Part shown: one piece after another, positions 16,614 through 25,523 of the stretch
Layout of the letters: the number at the start of each line of letters is the position of its first letter
Position numbering within the stretch: position 1 is the stretch's first letter
IMG/VR virus record: IMGVR_UViG_3300044953_000549
Span: 1-56,079 of that record
Length of the DNA: 56,079 nt
Reading direction: 5' to 3' (one strand)
From: a virus
Position numbers and translations under genes: made by a program
Notes under the pieces: model-generated
Databases searched by the model: none
What the model saw: only the letters and a program-made list of their open reading frames with translations
Told to the model about the DNA's origin: nothing

Positions 16614-17513
16614 CTATCTATTACTCTTTAATTTATTTTTCAAATATTCTGCCTCAGTTAAACCTAAAGTCTGCATAGCAGATCTTTCCCAAGGTTCAAT
16701 GGAAATAGAATCACCGCTTTTTGTCGCCATATTACTTCTAACACCACTAGCCCCCGATTTCTTATATGAAGTTTTTGGTTTTCTTGATTCCTCCATATAA
16801 GCTAACTTCGCTTCATTCAACACTTCTACATAAGGATCAGAAAATATCTCATCTCCTCTTCCTGCTTCATATAGTTTATCATTAAACTCCTCTATGAAAG
16901 CTATCATCTTCTTTTCCAGATTAGGATTATATGATCTGGATTTTACGTTAAGCTCCGGATGTTCTTCAAGCCAGATATTAGCGGCAATAATCTGTTCTTC
17001 ATTATATGGATTATCTATATCATCTTCTTCATTAATAGGTGCAGGTTTTGTGTTTTCTTTTGTAACATTATTATCAACAAACAGATGACTATTCTCTCTT
17101 TCAAAAGCAACCATACGATTAAGTATTCTATTATACGCATCATCCGCCAAATCCAGATATTTAGTATCACCGGCTTTTCTTGCATCTTCCTTATGTTTTT
17201 TTATAACCTCAAGATCATTTTGCATAAGATTATAAGACATAATAAGATTATCGGTATTCAAGGAATTATATAATTCCTTTATCTGCTGGTTCTCATTAAA
17301 TAATTTCTGACGTTCAGCATATATTTTCCTTACCTTACTCTTGGTATCATAATATTTATCTTTATAATAATCAGTAGATTCCTGTTCTTCTTCTGAATCA
17401 TTTTCTACTTTACCTTCAGATTCATTATCAGATGATATTTCTTTTGATTCTTCAGTAACTGCTTCAGGTTCTACTATTTCCTGTAAATTTTCTTCTTGTA
17501 TCTGTTCTTTCAT
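16614..17513 (-). CDS. capsid scaffolding protein (299 aa)
   Basis: Very acidic N-terminus (about residues 1-50, many Glu and Ser), a predicted coiled coil (about 50-150, KVRKIYAERQKLFNENQQIK) and a basic C-terminal tail. This composition and the position between portal/chaperone genes and the capsid gene are typical of phage scaffolds. No protease motif is seen. Confidence 0.7.
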   Translation of the reverse strand: MKEQIQEENLQEIVEPEAVTEESKEISSDNESEGKVENDSEEEQESTDYYKDKYYDTKSKVRKIYAERQKLFNENQQIKELYNSLNTDNLIMSYNLMQNDLEVIKKHKEDARKAGDTKYLDLADDAYNRILNRMVAFERENSHLFVDNNVTKENTKPAPINEEDDIDNPYNEEQIIAANIWLEEHPELNVKSRSYNPNLEKKMIAFIEEFNDKLYEAGRGDEIFSDPYVEVLNEAKLAYMEESRKPKTSYKKSGASGVRSNMATKSGDSISIEPWERSAMQTLGLTEAEYLKNKLKSNR

Positions 17514-17524
17514 TTTATACCTCT

Positions 17525-17923
17525 TTAACTTACAAATCTTGGATCTTTTACCTTAAGCATCGGAGAATTCCAGTGCATCTGAAAAACAGGTAGTTTCTTA
17601 TATTCAAAACGTACTCCGCTATGTCTTGGAATGGTAAGCCAATCACCTACTTTATACCAATTATCCCACTCTTCATTCTTATCTAATTTAAAAGCTCTAT
17701 TACCTATTGCTGCTATATATCCACATGATTCTTCATAAACATCAAGAGCATTATTTACAATAAGACCGGATTTTGTTTTATTTGATTTTATATATAATCT
17801 AATTAATACCTGTGTAGGATTTATTTCTACATCCTCAAATAACTTAAGTTCTTCCTCCATACTCCAGATATCAAGATCAATTCCCGCTTCATTATCAAAA
17901 TCACGTATTAAATTTGTATTCAT
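17525..17923 (-). CDS. GroES-like co-chaperonin candidate (132 aa)
   Basis: The segment from about 36 to 115 resembles a GroES fold: a beta strand TQVLIRLYI, a mobile-loop-like KTKSGLIV (49-56), GYIAAIGN (68-75) and VGDWLTIPRHSGVRF (92-106), in the same order as GroES motifs. A phage co-chaperonin (compare T4 gp31) would help host GroEL fold the capsid protein, and it is encoded between portal and scaffold. It could be an unrelated beta-barrel virion protein; moderate confidence. Confidence 0.5.
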   Translation of the reverse strand: MNTNLIRDFDNEAGIDLDIWSMEEELKLFEDVEINPTQVLIRLYIKSNKTKSGLIVNNALDVYEESCGYIAAIGNRAFKLDKNEEWDNWYKVGDWLTIPRHSGVRFEYKKLPVFQMHWNSPMLKVKDPRFVS

Positions 17924-17924
17924 A

Positions 17925-18113
17925 TTATTGTCCTTTGTTTACTTTAAATAAATTCAACATTTCCTCTCTAATTTCAGAAAGTACGTTCAATCTGCCGTAC
18001 TCATAACGATACCCTTCCATAGATGTTATACAACCGGATATCAGTTTCTCCCTCTGTTCCAATATTTTATCGTCTATTATATTAAACAAACGATCTACAT
18101 AATATTTATCCAT
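17925..18113 (-). CDS. hypothetical late protein (62 aa)
   Basis: Not recognised. A short, mostly helical protein (MDKYYVDRLFNIIDDKIL start) between portal (5-nt gap) and the GroES-like gene (1-nt gap). Similar small genes of unknown function often follow portal genes. Confidence 0.55.
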   Translation of the reverse strand: MDKYYVDRLFNIIDDKILEQREKLISGCITSMEGYRYEYGRLNVLSEIREEMLNLFKVNKGQ

Positions 18114-18118
18114 TTATT

Positions 18119-20401
18119 TTAATACCTACTTGATATCTTCTGTATTTCTGTTTCATATTTTAATTTAGCTTCTTCCTCTGCCTGTTTTGTTTTCATTTTC
18201 TCTATTTCGAAATTCATTTGAGTTTTAAATGTTTCCGCTTCAATCTTATCATCAGCAATTTGTTTCTTAATAATATTTTCCTCACGTTTCTGCTCAATAT
18301 CAGCAGCAAGTAGAGCATTAGGATCAAGTGATTGTTCTCCTTCACCCTGATCTACCTTATTTAATCCAAGAGCTTCAATAGCCGCAGCAGCTCTTGATGC
18401 CAGTTCATACTGCAACTCCTGATCATCCTCAGGTACTTGAGATAAATCAATACCCATCTCATTCTGCATCTGAAGCATGAATTTTAATGCCATATGTTCC
18501 TGAATATGTGCCGCCGACTGTTCATTTTGTACAGCTGAATGAACAACAATATGAGCATCATGATTCTGCTGGATACCTGCTTTTACCGGTTTACCTTGCA
18601 TCAGATTCATATTCTCGGTTATTGGATCTGCTGGTTCTATTTCCTGTTCTTTAGTTACAAGACGTTCTATTTCCTCATTACTTAAACCTTGAGCAGCAAA
18701 TACCATCTTAAGTGCTTCAAAAGCATCTACTTTCTCCGGCATTTGCATAGCAGTCTGGAATACAGCTTCCGCCTTCATTATACGTTGCACGGTAGAATTA
18801 ACGGAAGGATCGGATACCGGAACTATCTGAACATCAGCAACAAAATCATCGGCCGTTATTATTCTTTTTTCTCCTTTAATAAAGAATTCTTCTTTTACCA
18901 GAACTTCCGCAAACATCTCATCCAGTAATTTAAGTTCTTCGGATAATGAATTATGTAGTGATTTTAAAACAGCTGCCTGTATTCTATTTTTCTCTTCCAG
19001 AAAGGCAACGGCCGTTCCTGTTGGTATATCTTCTTTTGAGTCCATCATACCAAGCTCTGACGCTGATAATCTATCCTGCATCTGTGATATCATATCACCT
19101 CTTAAATCAAGCAATGCCTGAGATGGACCTCCAAAAGGAAGAATAGCAAAATCAGATCTTATATCACCACCGGCAGAAGAAGGTAACTGCTTGAATGTAC
19201 CGGGAGATAATCTAATGTCGGTATTATCCATTTTAGTGCCTTTATAGAAACCTGAAGGAAGATTCTGATATGTAGCTGAGTCAATAGTCAATCTTAACAT
19301 TTTAGTGGCAGCTACGGCGTTATTAGCTGACATTCTTGCTATACCCTGACCCCATATATCAAATCCGGTATAATATTGATAACCGATAAAGAATCTTCTT
19401 CGTTTCTGTTTTTTATCTGATTGATGCCAGTTACGTTCTATTCTAAGTATTTTACGACTTTCCTTATCTATAAAAACAATATAAGGAAGAATATTACGAT
19501 TTTTTTTATCTTTTGTTTTCGATTGTCTCTTTTCGTTGTAATAATCAAGGTCAAGATCAATATGGGACTCATAGACATCATGCAAAGATCTTTCCTTGTA
19601 CACATTAATATCAACAAGTCCTCCTGAATTATCTGTAGTTGTATTATTTATATCTGATGTCCAGTCTATTTTAGTGTAAGGTAATTCAACATCCCTAAAT
19701 ACTCCTGACTTCTGACGGGATAGTATATCTCTTGTAGATAATTTAAGTATATGAGTAAGACGGTTTGAGTCCATAATTGTGCTACAATCAATATTAACCA
19801 GGAAATTATCTGGTAATATGAATCTGCTTATCGGCATACCAAGCAACTCATCATAACAGACCTTACGTATAACAGTCCCGTAGAATCCAAGATAATATAG
19901 GAATTTTTCATAATCCTTATAATATTCTTCATCTCTTACAGTTAGATAGTAATTAAGCCAGCTACTTCTATTGGTTGCTATATCCTCCATGGATCTTGAA
20001 TCCTGTCCGAACACCTTAAATCCAGCAGGGCCGCTCTCAGGCAATAACTCAGCTCTAGCAATAGCGGTAAAACGAACAAGAGCAGTACCGAGAGTCCCGT
20101 CAACAACAAGTGAATTCTCATTTTCTTTTGAAATATCATCACATTTATCACCCGTAAAAGTCATTAAATCTTTATGTAACTTCAACCATGGATCTCTTGC
20201 TTTTACATCATCTTCAAGAGCTGCTAGAATATAGGCGGATAACTTATTTAACGATTCTTCTGACATTTTACGTGATAAATCAGAATGAAAATCGTCTTTT
20301 TCCTTATCCATAAAATCATACACGGTAGACCCATCCGGTAATTGCTCCGACATCTCAAGCCTGCCGTATTCTCCTACATCAATAACATCATTATTCTTCA
20401 T
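18119..20401 (-). CDS. portal protein (760 aa)
   Basis: Long podovirus-type portal. Residues about 50-650 form the core with features of the family: VVDGTLGTALVRFTAIARAELLP, YGTVIRKVCYDE and FIGYQYYTGFDIWGQGIARM. The C-terminal part (about 680-760) is helical and charged, as in barrel regions. It forms the dodecameric ring at the packaging vertex. It lies just downstream of the large terminase, as is usual. Confidence 0.85.
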   Translation of the reverse strand: MKNNDVIDVGEYGRLEMSEQLPDGSTVYDFMDKEKDDFHSDLSRKMSEESLNKLSAYILAALEDDVKARDPWLKLHKDLMTFTGDKCDDISKENENSLVVDGTLGTALVRFTAIARAELLPESGPAGFKVFGQDSRSMEDIATNRSSWLNYYLTVRDEEYYKDYEKFLYYLGFYGTVIRKVCYDELLGMPISRFILPDNFLVNIDCSTIMDSNRLTHILKLSTRDILSRQKSGVFRDVELPYTKIDWTSDINNTTTDNSGGLVDINVYKERSLHDVYESHIDLDLDYYNEKRQSKTKDKKNRNILPYIVFIDKESRKILRIERNWHQSDKKQKRRRFFIGYQYYTGFDIWGQGIARMSANNAVAATKMLRLTIDSATYQNLPSGFYKGTKMDNTDIRLSPGTFKQLPSSAGGDIRSDFAILPFGGPSQALLDLRGDMISQMQDRLSASELGMMDSKEDIPTGTAVAFLEEKNRIQAAVLKSLHNSLSEELKLLDEMFAEVLVKEEFFIKGEKRIITADDFVADVQIVPVSDPSVNSTVQRIMKAEAVFQTAMQMPEKVDAFEALKMVFAAQGLSNEEIERLVTKEQEIEPADPITENMNLMQGKPVKAGIQQNHDAHIVVHSAVQNEQSAAHIQEHMALKFMLQMQNEMGIDLSQVPEDDQELQYELASRAAAAIEALGLNKVDQGEGEQSLDPNALLAADIEQKREENIIKKQIADDKIEAETFKTQMNFEIEKMKTKQAEEEAKLKYETEIQKISSRY

Positions 20402-20459
20402 ATTCCGGATAACTCTTATTTATTTGTAATCAATTCCGATTTTAACATAATCCAACAAT

Positions 20460-22511
20460 TTAATATATAATATTGCTTCTAATTGATTCATCATCTGGTT
20501 CAACATAATCTCCAGGATTCATCAATCTGCCAAGATTCCTTAAAACTATTAACGCTTGTGTCATTGTATCTACATAATCAAGAGATCTTGGATTAGGGAA
20601 ATATGATACTTCATTAATAAAATTCTTGGCGAAAGGTGCAGGTTCGTAGATATCAACAGATTTATCGATATCCAGCGGCATCCAAACCATTCCCCCTTCT
20701 ATTAAAGGTGTTATAAGTCTTACTCTTTGAAGTTTATCTCCATGTTTATTAGGTACAAAAGGCTCTGCAAACACTCCTCCCCTATTTAAATCAGCTATTA
20801 ACGGATCTCCTGAAGCTTTCGCTTCTATTATTATTCTATCAGGAGCATTAAACGGGTTATATTCAAGAGTTTCATATCCAGTATCCATATAATTCACCGA
20901 TAACCTCTTAACTCTTTCCCTCAGCTCAGGATATTCAAGTCTATCACGCCAGCAGGAAATCAAAATAACGTTGGTATTATCATATTTATCCCTAAAAATC
21001 CCCCATGTAGTACAAGCTGAATAAGCTGAACTTTCCTTAGCTGTAAGTGCCGTATCCCAGCTTTGCAATACATATTCAAATCTAGGTAACTGAGAGTGTT
21101 TATAAACCCTGAACCAGTGTTTCTTTATAATACCACCTTCAAGAGGTGCAGGTCTTTGCTGATACAGTGCCGCATAATCATACGATCCAAGCTCTTTTTT
21201 TAATTTTTCTACTTCCGATTGATCCATTCTCTCGGTAAGCAGCTCGCCTTCTTCCGTTCTTATGTCCTTCCAGATACCCATATATTTACTCGTTAATGTA
21301 TCATCAACAAAATCAGGCAAATAAACAGTTGGAACTACATATTCCTTCTCAAATTCAAGAGGAAGTATCAATTTTACCCATTCGTTCTTTATATCATTCT
21401 GTATTACATAACCAGATACATCAAGTTCATTACCTCTTTGCTGTACAAGTATTCTACATGTGCGTGATTCCTCATTAAGTATTACCCTGTTATACCATTT
21501 AAGAGACCACCATTTGTTGGTAGATTCCTGAATCACTTCCGACTCTCCTCCTACTGCATTAGGATCATCGCAATTATGGACAAGGATATTATTAGCGAAA
21601 TAATTGTTATTCCCTTCTATCTCTAAATTATAGACATATTCAGGTACAATATTCTGTTTACTTACAAATTTAACAATAACCTCATGTAAATGATTGTTAA
21701 TATTATATAAACATCTATCATATTCTTTTATATCTTTTATATGCTTATAACCAAAACCAGCAACATATACAGGATGTTCTTCAGTAGCTTCAATTTCAAT
21801 ACCATTTTGAAAAGCACAAACATATAATTTTAATTTATATGTTGTTTTACCTTCATGTTTATAATATTTAATAATTTTTTTATATTCTGTAGTATTTAAT
21901 TTATGATTATAAGTTAATATTTTAATATCAAGTTTATTATCTACTATATAACCTATATTAAATTCCCCATAAATAGTGGATACTTTTGTCTCATATGGTA
22001 TACAAATTAATATACTACCACCTTTTCCGATTACCGAAGATGTAACGGATGTTGAATATCGATAACCTTTCTTATCATTAACAAAATACCCTTTAGCGTT
22101 CTGATCTGATCTAAGCTTAAATCTATCACCCCATCTGGATTTAAACCAATCAGACATTAAAAGCAGTCTACTCTTGTCTGCGATATCTAGCGATAATCCG
22201 TTTGTTATAGAAGAACATAGAAATTTCTCGTTAGGGTTATGGATCCAAACCCATGCAGGAAACGCAACAGATATCAAACTAGTTTTTCCGAGACGAGGTG
22301 GAACGTTTATAAGTAGATTGGTGATTCTTCTATAATAAACATTCTCCAGATGTTCCGCTATAACCCGCAAAAACCATTCATCCGAAAAATAACCTGATCC
22401 GTCTATAATAGGTAAAGCCTGTTTATAGAACTCATACAAAGAGCTTTCAGCAAGAATTTTCAATCTTTCTTCATCGTCCTGCGGTAATAAAAGATCTGTG
22501 TATTTAATCAT
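20460..22511 (-). CDS. terminase large subunit containing an in-frame mini-intein (683 aa precursor)
   Basis: ATPase motor and nuclease that packages DNA. Walker A-like NVPPRLGKTSLI lies near residue 70. The Walker B Asp pair (DD 315-316) is split from its hydrophobic strand (SILI, 166-169) by the intein, residues 170-313. The RNase H-fold nuclease begins LQSWDTA with Asp486. After splicing the protein would be 539 residues, a normal TerL length. Without splicing the ATPase should be inactive. The gene lies 3 nt after a 120-codon gene and is followed by the portal. Confidence 0.9.
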   Translation of the reverse strand: MIKYTDLLLPQDDEERLKILAESSLYEFYKQALPIIDGSGYFSDEWFLRVIAEHLENVYYRRITNLLINVPPRLGKTSLISVAFPAWVWIHNPNEKFLCSSITNGLSLDIADKSRLLLMSDWFKSRWGDRFKLRSDQNAKGYFVNDKKGYRYSTSVTSSVIGKGGSILICIPYETKVSTIYGEFNIGYIVDNKLDIKILTYNHKLNTTEYKKIIKYYKHEGKTTYKLKLYVCAFQNGIEIEATEEHPVYVAGFGYKHIKDIKEYDRCLYNINNHLHEVIVKFVSKQNIVPEYVYNLEIEGNNNYFANNILVHNCDDPNAVGGESEVIQESTNKWWSLKWYNRVILNEESRTCRILVQQRGNELDVSGYVIQNDIKNEWVKLILPLEFEKEYVVPTVYLPDFVDDTLTSKYMGIWKDIRTEEGELLTERMDQSEVEKLKKELGSYDYAALYQQRPAPLEGGIIKKHWFRVYKHSQLPRFEYVLQSWDTALTAKESSAYSACTTWGIFRDKYDNTNVILISCWRDRLEYPELRERVKRLSVNYMDTGYETLEYNPFNAPDRIIIEAKASGDPLIADLNRGGVFAEPFVPNKHGDKLQRVRLITPLIEGGMVWMPLDIDKSVDIYEPAPFAKNFINEVSYFPNPRSLDYVDTMTQALIVLRNLGRLMNPGDYVEPDDESIRSNIIY
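21573..22004 (-). mobile_element. mini-intein in TerL Walker B (144 aa, no homing endonuclease)
   Basis: Block A starts at Cys170 (CIPYETKVST), block B is TEEHPVYV with the conserved THxH-like His, block F is VYNLEIEGNNNYFANN, and block G is ILVHN followed by extein Cys314. The N-terminal Cys, penultimate His, terminal Asn and +1 Cys needed for standard splicing are all present. At 144 residues there is no room for a homing nuclease. Splicing would restore the strand SILI-C-DDP of Walker B. Confidence 0.9.
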
Positions 22512-22513
22512 TG

Positions 22514-22876
22514 TTAATTTTTAATAACATTAATAATTATTAAACTTTTCTCTATTGTCTGTAGTTTCTCAAATATCTCATTTATTACTGACGCAGGAAG
22601 TAACTCAGTTGAATTATATGTGCGAGTATCCTTAGTCATACGAGTGAAGTTATACTTGAATACATTTACTTCTGAAAGCAACGTGTGTATATCGGGTTTT
22701 GTCTTACGTATTACATCTGTGTATCTATCCTTTATATTAGTTTTATCTGATACAAGAAAATTATTATCTGTCTCTGATATTCTTATATGATCATCCAGCA
22801 ATTCTTTTATATCGTAAATAAACGTTAATATATCCTTGTAATCATCAATAAATTTTAGATGTTGTTCTTTATTCAT
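22514..22876 (-). CDS. hypothetical protein (120 aa) upstream of terminase
   Basis: Not recognised. Highly charged helical protein starting MNKEQHLKFIDDYKDILTF. It lies between the terminase small-subunit candidate (11-nt gap) and TerL (2-nt gap), so a packaging accessory role is possible. Confidence 0.6.
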   Translation of the reverse strand: MNKEQHLKFIDDYKDILTFIYDIKELLDDHIRISETDNNFLVSDKTNIKDRYTDVIRKTKPDIHTLLSEVNVFKYNFTRMTKDTRTYNSTELLPASVINEIFEKLQTIEKSLIIINVIKN

Positions 22877-22887
22877 TTTTACCTTTT

Positions 22888-23394
22888 CTATAATCTATTA
22901 GCTTCATAAGCCCAGTTGATACGCTCCATCTCTTCATCGTATCCGTTCTTTTCCTTTATATATGCAAGTACTTCATCGCTTATATTAGAGAAGTAGTGCA
23001 TTAATCTAATTGCCCTAAGTCTTATATATTTCTGTTCTCTGGTCTCTATGTATTTACTAGATAATCCAATAGACTTATTCTGCTCCTGTATTAGTTCATT
23101 ATATATCTCTACGGCTTTTGTCCTACCTTGTAATGTCTGTTCTCTTAGAGACTGCTTGAATTCAATATTGGCAGCAACCTTACCCTTCTCATACGCATGT
23201 AATATCGCATCATTACTATGTATCAATTCCTTGAATTCATGCACATCAAAATCAAGAGCAACTGCAATCTCTTCAATGGATAGATTGTTTGATGCCATTT
23301 GTGTTATATGCTTCAGGAATTCCTTTATTTCCTCTTTATTCATTGCTTCCTTATTAAGTAATATACCAATTATCCTAATATGTTCAGTATCCAT
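22888..23394 (-). CDS. terminase small subunit candidate (168 aa)
   Basis: An N-terminal helix-turn-helix (about residues 34-60, NLSIEEIAVALDFDVHEFKEL) is followed by a long helical region, as in TerS proteins that bind pac sites and oligomerise. Position one gene before TerL supports this. The start ATG overlaps the previous stop by one base. Sequence identity to a named TerS family cannot be tested here. Confidence 0.6.
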   Translation of the reverse strand: MDTEHIRIIGILLNKEAMNKEEIKEFLKHITQMASNNLSIEEIAVALDFDVHEFKELIHSNDAILHAYEKGKVAANIEFKQSLREQTLQGRTKAVEIYNELIQEQNKSIGLSSKYIETREQKYIRLRAIRLMHYFSNISDEVLAYIKEKNGYDEEMERINWAYEANRL

Positions 23395-23993
23395 TAATCT
23401 TTAATTAACAGTTCTTTTATATCTTTTAATTTTCCTTTGAATTTATCAACATTATTTAATCTGTTATCATTAACACTTTTTAACTCAAGTTCTGTTTCAA
23501 AAGATGGTATCTTGAAAGTGTCTGTTATTATCTTGGATATTCTTATATCTCTTCCCGTTAATACATGTTCGGAATTATTCTTGATATTACGTTCAATATT
23601 CTTTTTAGTGGATGCAATAAGTAAGACTACAACTTCAAGCCAATTTTGAGCTGCTACACTCTTTTTATCCTTATAATCAAGCTTTCTAAAATTACTTATA
23701 AGCTCCCGTGCTTCCTTACGGGTTATAAAGTCTTCTGGTTCCTGTTCTCCTACAGTAAGGGCAACAGATTCATCTACAATACACTCTCTCTTATGTCTTA
23801 ATATATGATAATGACTAAGTAGACTTATATCTTCAATCAGTATACTAAATTCAAATTTAAGTTGTTCTTTTTGATAATCATTAAAACCTAGTTTATATTC
23901 ATTTTGAATAAAACTATTAAATTTATCAATCTGGGAAATATCCCAATCATATTTATTAAATAATCTACATATATCACAATTAATACTAATCAT
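23394..23993 (-). CDS. hypothetical protein (199 aa)
   Basis: Not recognised. Helical and charged, with a CDIC pair near the N-terminus (residues 6-9) and a possible alpha-helical bundle. It overlaps the following gene by 1 nt and the preceding gene by 8 nt, so it belongs to the late operon head. It may be a regulator or packaging factor. Confidence 0.6.
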   Translation of the reverse strand: MISINCDICRLFNKYDWDISQIDKFNSFIQNEYKLGFNDYQKEQLKFEFSILIEDISLLSHYHILRHKRECIVDESVALTVGEQEPEDFITRKEARELISNFRKLDYKDKKSVAAQNWLEVVVLLIASTKKNIERNIKNNSEHVLTGRDIRISKIITDTFKIPSFETELELKSVNDNRLNNVDKFKGKLKDIKELLIKD

Positions 23994-24201
23994 TTAATAT
24001 TTTATATTCCTTACATTTATCATAAAAACAATTACGCAGGACATCACTAAGACTTAAACGACCGCATCCATAACCTTTACGCATTATATCTCTTAATTTA
24101 TAAAGAGATACAACCTCATTCTTTGTAAATCTTGCAGAATATACACTAGTAGTTTCAGCTTTATAATTCTTTGTTGATGTCTTATTTTCTTTCATCACCA
24201 T
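23986..24201 (-). CDS. small DNA-binding-like protein (71 aa)
   Basis: Not assigned. I choose ATG at 24201; a TTG one codon earlier and an ATG two codons later are alternatives. The region SVYSARFTKNEVVSLYKLRD and the downstream GRLSLSDVLRNCFYD look like a short strand and two helices, similar to ribbon-helix-helix proteins. It overlaps both neighbours and sits near the late promoter, so a late regulator is plausible. Confidence 0.5.
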   Translation of the reverse strand: MVMKENKTSTKNYKAETTSVYSARFTKNEVVSLYKLRDIMRKGYGCGRLSLSDVLRNCFYDKCKEYKILND

Positions 24202-24373
24202 CAAGAATAAATCTTATTCCATCTATACTATTTGATAAATCGGTTATTCTTTCGGCTAAATTCTGAACTATCATCTCAAGCTTATCAACTTTATTTATTA
24301 AACCTTTATTAATTTTACTATACAATAAATTGTTGTCAGCATTAAAATCTGTTGGTAATGGATTAACTTGCAT
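24182..24373 (-). CDS. first gene of the late operon, hypothetical coiled-coil protein (63 aa)
   Basis: Not recognised. Residues 22-55 form a heptad-like helix (LINKVDKLEMIVQNLAERI). The ATG at 24373 lies about 25 nt downstream of the predicted late transcription start, with no clear Shine-Dalgarno. It opens the minus-strand late operon. Confidence 0.55.
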   Translation of the reverse strand: MQVNPLPTDFNADNNLLYSKINKGLINKVDKLEMIVQNLAERITDLSNSIDGIRFILDGDERK

Positions 24374-24392
24374 ATCTATTTAATATATTAAT

Positions 24393-24439
24393 TTGTCTAC
24401 AATACATATATAACAGTATACTAAATTAGTCAACTAATT
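24393..24439. promoter_or_regulatory. divergent promoter and operator region between late operon and control region
   Basis: Minus strand: -35 TTGACT (24433-24428), 17-nt spacer, -10 TATATG (24410-24405), start near 24398. Plus strand: -35 TTGTCT (24393-24398), 18-nt spacer, -10 TATACT (24417-24422). Two palindromes cover them: TTGTCTACAA (24393-24402) and AATTAGT-CA-ACTAATT (24424-24439). The first overlaps the plus -35 and the late start site, the second the late -35. This looks like a switch controlled by one repressor. Confidence 0.55.
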
Positions 24440-24545
24440 ATACATAAACGACATTATGACAAATTATAAATACAGGAAATCTTTGGATGATTATAAGAAG
24501 TATTAGAAATAAAAAAAAGAACCTTGAATGACTAAGGTTCTTTTT
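24429..24545 (+). ncRNA. predicted short transcript ending at a strong terminator
   Basis: From the plus promoter (TATACT 24417-24422) the transcript would be about 115 nt and stop at the hairpin at 24517-24542. It contains only a 16-codon reading frame (24457-24507, MTNYKYRKSLDDYKKY), which lies just before the hairpin. It could be a regulatory RNA or a leader peptide. Based only on promoter and terminator signals. Confidence 0.35.
24517..24545. terminator. bidirectional rho-independent terminator (copy 1)
   Basis: Stem AAGAACCTT / AAGGTTCTT with loop GAATGACT, preceded by eight A and followed by TTTTT, so U-tracts are present on both strands. A second copy of this hairpin lies at 32092-32118. 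Confidence 0.85.
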
Positions 24546-24581
24546 ATTTTGATTTATATATGCTTTTTTCTTTTTAAAAAG

Positions 24582-24630
24582 AAAAAAAACAACAGATTAA
24601 CTTTTATGATAACCACAATATAACATAAAA
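24582..24630 (-). repeat. inverted repeat arm A of about 48 bp (partner 32002-32048)
   Basis: The reverse complement of this segment, containing TTATGTTATATTGTGG and AGTTAATCTGTTG, recurs at 32002-32048 on the plus strand without visible mismatch. Each arm lies next to a copy of the terminator hairpin. The arms flank the 7.4-kb segment holding the origin candidate and the first half of the early operon. Confidence 0.85.
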
Positions 24631-24794
24631 CATACACTGTCAATCTCATAAATATAAAAAAAATATTATCTGCAAGAATAACGTTCGTTTTCTAGATAGT
24701 TTAAAAGTTATCTATTTAAAATCTATAAATTATACAATAACTCATTCCAGTAATCTAAATAAGATTGACCTTATTGTTTTACCTTTTCTTGCGG

Positions 24795-24848
24795 AAACTA
24801 GAAATTCAACTAATAGGATTTCCTTGTAAAAACTAGAAATTCAATTAA
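24795..24848 (+). repeat. direct repeat, 35-nt period
   Basis: AAACTAGAAATTCAACTAA (24795-24813) and AAACTAGAAATTCAATTAA (24830-24848) differ by one base. They lie in the non-coding control region and could be protein-binding iterons. Confidence 0.6.
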
Positions 24849-25005
24849 CACGATAAATATTTTCATAAAAATTTTTTTATTTCTAAAATTTTTATCTACT
24901 GAAAATTTTCTATAAATCTGAATTTTGAAATTTATAGATATTTTTAACTTAGGTTAAGTTTATATCTTAAATATAGTTTAAACGAGTTTTAAATATGTTT
25001 TTAGA

Positions 25006-25110
25006 AGGATATTTATATTTAATAGGGAATCATCCATTAAATATAAATATCCTATTTAAAATTAAAATATGGAAGGTTTTTTACCTAAAAATATACTACG
25101 TATATTTTTA
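25006..25110. repeat. two perfect inverted repeats in the control region
   Basis: The first has 18-bp arms (25006-25023 and 25036-25053; left arm AGGATATTTATATTTAAT) around a 12-nt loop. The second has 11-bp arms TAAAAATATAC (25086-25096) and GTATATTTTTA (25100-25110) around TAC. Both could form cruciforms. They precede the GGTCGGTTAC hairpin array. Confidence 0.75.
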
Positions 25111-25128
25111 ATTCAAAATAAAAAATGT

Positions 25129-25523
25129 GGTCGGTTACTATTTTGATATTTATTAGGTTTTCAATATACCGCAACACCTTTATTTATAAGGCTTGCAAGG
25201 CTAAACACAAAAAAATTCAAAATTTTTGTAACCGACCAAAAGTTATAAAACGACCTAGTAACCGACCTACCCCAACGCCTTATGCAACAAGGTGTTGAAG
25301 GGGTATGGTCGGTTACTGAGCTATTTTTCGCCTATAATATATAAATAAATATATAATATTACCTGTTCTTTTTATTACTATATTTTCTCTCTTTTTATAT
25401 TTTTTTCTTCTTAAATATATAAATATTACTTACCTTACCGACCTTATATATTTGAAAAGTATATATAATAAGGGTTTATAATAGGTCGTTTAGTTGGTCG
25501 TTTACTAGGTCGTCGGTCGTTTC
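25129..25523. repeat. hairpin array A with GGTCGGTTAC arms (origin candidate)
   Basis: Unit 1: GGTCGGTTAC (25129-25138) pairs with GTAACCGACC (25228-25237). Unit 2 (25257-25317): AGTAACCGACC and GGTCGGTTACT enclose a nested stem CCCCAACGCCTT / AAGGTGTTG-AA-GGGG with a 7-nt loop. After about 120 bp of very AT-rich DNA comes ACCGACCT (25437-25444) and a 12-bp tandem series of GGTCGTTTA type (25484-25523). The inner core CAACACCTT...AAGG recurs in array B at 32.4-32.7 kb with different arms. No gene is seen. The arrangement fits an origin of replication with initiator sites, or a structured RNA. Confidence 0.6.
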
